Shown in pieces: positions 4,703 to 5,615 of a stretch of 5,615 nucleotides of DNA (its first letter is position 1; each line of letters starts with the position of its first letter). The notes under the pieces were generated by a model. It was not told the DNA's origin, did not search any database, and was given only the letters and a program-made list of their open reading frames with translations. The stretch is taken from NCBI GenBank assembly GCA_017453335.1, contig JAFTKI010000119.1, forward strand, positions 1 to 5,615, in the 5' to 3' direction. The position numbers were made by a program, and so were the translations under genes. This DNA is from Clostridia bacterium. Its GTDB lineage: Bacteria > Bacillota_A > Clostridia > Oscillospirales > CAG-272.

Positions 4703-5615
4703 ATGAACTATAAGGCACTGTTTTTGAAGCAATCCTATCTGGATAATTACGATACGTACCAAGCATCCATTGCCTCGGGCGCGCAAACGTGGGACTGGGT
4801 GGTGCTGACCGCCTCGAACGATCAGCAGGCGAAGGCGTACGAGGCACAGATCGATCGGCGCCTCAGAGACGGCGTTTTGCCAAGCCGCACCAAGTATGCG
4901 GTGGTGCCCGATCCCGACGGAAAACGCTGCGGAAGCGGCGGCGCGACGCTGGCGGTTCTGCGCTACGTCGCACAAAAGGAAAATACGTCTGATCTGTCAG
5001 GCCTCCGCATTCTTTGCATCCATTCGGGCGGAGACAGCAAGCGCATTCCGCAATACAGCGCATGCGGAAAGATCTTTTCTCCCGTCCCGCGTTTTTTGCC
5101 GAACGGAAGGCGCTCTACGCTGTTTGACGAGTTTTTGATCGGCATGTCGGGCATCCCCGCACGTCTCTCGTCGGGCGGCTTGCTCGTTTGTTCGGGCGAC
5201 GTCCTGCTCATCTTCAACCCGCTGCAGCTGGATTTTTACGGCGAGGGCGCGGCGGCACTTTCGATCAAGGAACGTGCCGTGACCGGTCAAAACCACGGCG
5301 TGTTCCTCGGAAACGGGGAGGGCTTGGTGAAGCGTTGCCTGCAAAAGGAGTCGGTGGAAACGCTGACGGCGTGCGGTGCGGTCGATAAGAATAACAATGT
5401 CGATATCGATATCGGAGCGATCATCCTGTCGGGACAGATGGTCAATGCGCTCTACCGTCTGGTGGATAACGATCAGAAATTCGCAGAGCTGGTCAACGAC
5501 CGCGTGTGCCTCTCCTTCTACGTGGATTTCCTGTATCCTTTAGCAACCGATAGCACGCTCGAGGAGTTTTACAAGCAGATCCCCGAAAAGGATTTTTCGG
5601 ACGAATTGACAGCTG
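4703..5615 (+). CDS. Fkp-like L-fucose-1-phosphate guanylyltransferase domain (5' part, cut by window end)
   Basis: The first 304 codons of a protein matching the nucleotidyltransferase half of L-fucokinase/GDP-fucose pyrophosphorylase (Fkp). In Bacteroides Fkp, one polypeptide phosphorylates L-fucose and joins it to GMP to give GDP-L-fucose. Matching signatures in order are: GKRCGSGGATLAVL (73-86), the nucleotide-binding loop ILCIHSGGDSKRIPQYSACG then KIFSPVPRF (103-131), SGDVLLIFN (164-172), NHGVF (197-201), VDIDIGAIILSG (233-244) and FYVDFLYPLA (272-281). Compared with my memory of Fkp, it has about 30-40 extra N-terminal residues (including DWVVLTASND, also seen in eukaryotic-type fucose pyrophosphorylases). 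GGAAAGGGA about nine bases upstream supports the start. It follows the glycosyltransferase by 18 bases in the same operon. The kinase half, if present, is beyond the window, so bifunctionality is unproven, and a related sugar-1-phosphate is possible. Confidence 0.85.
   Translation, partial: MNYKALFLKQSYLDNYDTYQASIASGAQTWDWVVLTASNDQQAKAYEAQIDRRLRDGVLPSRTKYAVVPDPDGKRCGSGGATLAVLRYVAQKENTSDLSGLRILCIHSGGDSKRIPQYSACGKIFSPVPRFLPNGRRSTLFDEFLIGMSGIPARLSSGGLLVCSGDVLLIFNPLQLDFYGEGAAALSIKERAVTGQNHGVFLGNGEGLVKRCLQKESVETLTACGAVDKNNNVDIDIGAIILSGQMVNALYRLVDNDQKFAELVNDRVCLSFYVDFLYPLATDSTLEEFYKQIPEKDFSDELTA

Overview
The window reads as a piece of a Clostridia-type (Firmicutes) chromosome, probably from a gut anaerobe. 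The evidence is: perfect or near-perfect sigma-A promoters with 17-base spacers; strong purine-rich Shine-Dalgarno sites; a clostridial DUF6514-like small protein next to nrdR; the rplM-rpsI ribosomal pair; and a membrane-anchored XRE regulator with a zinc ribbon of a kind common in this phylum. I cannot name the species. All genes lie on the + strand.

Layout: (1) 66-338, a small DUF6514-like protein, then nrdR (443-904) behind its own promoter and closed by a very strong hairpin terminator (909-953). (2) An A-tract-rich spacer with helically phased A-runs leads into a consensus extended -10 promoter (1124-1152) driving rplM (1202-1630) and rpsI (1656-2057). (3) 2040-2373 is a tandem repeat of period 159 bp. 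Two full copies are followed by a 16-base partial copy, and every copy contains the last codons of rpsI (QFSKR). Each copy carries a terminator-like nested palindrome and two further hairpins. What looks like the native rpsI terminator (2404-2431) lies beyond the repeat. (4) A promoter and about 120-base leader precede an XRE regulator with two membrane helices and a C-terminal zinc ribbon (2633-3241), followed by a terminator (3265-3303). (5) A consensus promoter overlapped by a perfect 16-bp dyad (3314-3329) drives a two-gene operon: a GT-B-type glycosyltransferase (3407-4684) and the start of a fucose-1-phosphate guanylyltransferase / Fkp-like protein (4703 to the window end).

The first half is housekeeping: NrdR represses ribonucleotide reductase genes, and L13 and S9 are ribosomal proteins usually encoded together. 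The last operon points to making and transferring an activated sugar, most likely GDP-L-fucose, onto a surface glycan. That coupling is inferred from adjacency.

I see no wholly new multi-gene system. The most interesting object is the 159-bp repeat after rpsI. It regenerates the ribosomal protein's C-terminal codons in every copy, and the few differences between its two copies fall in hairpin loops, a G-U wobble, a newly formed base pair and a synonymous codon position.
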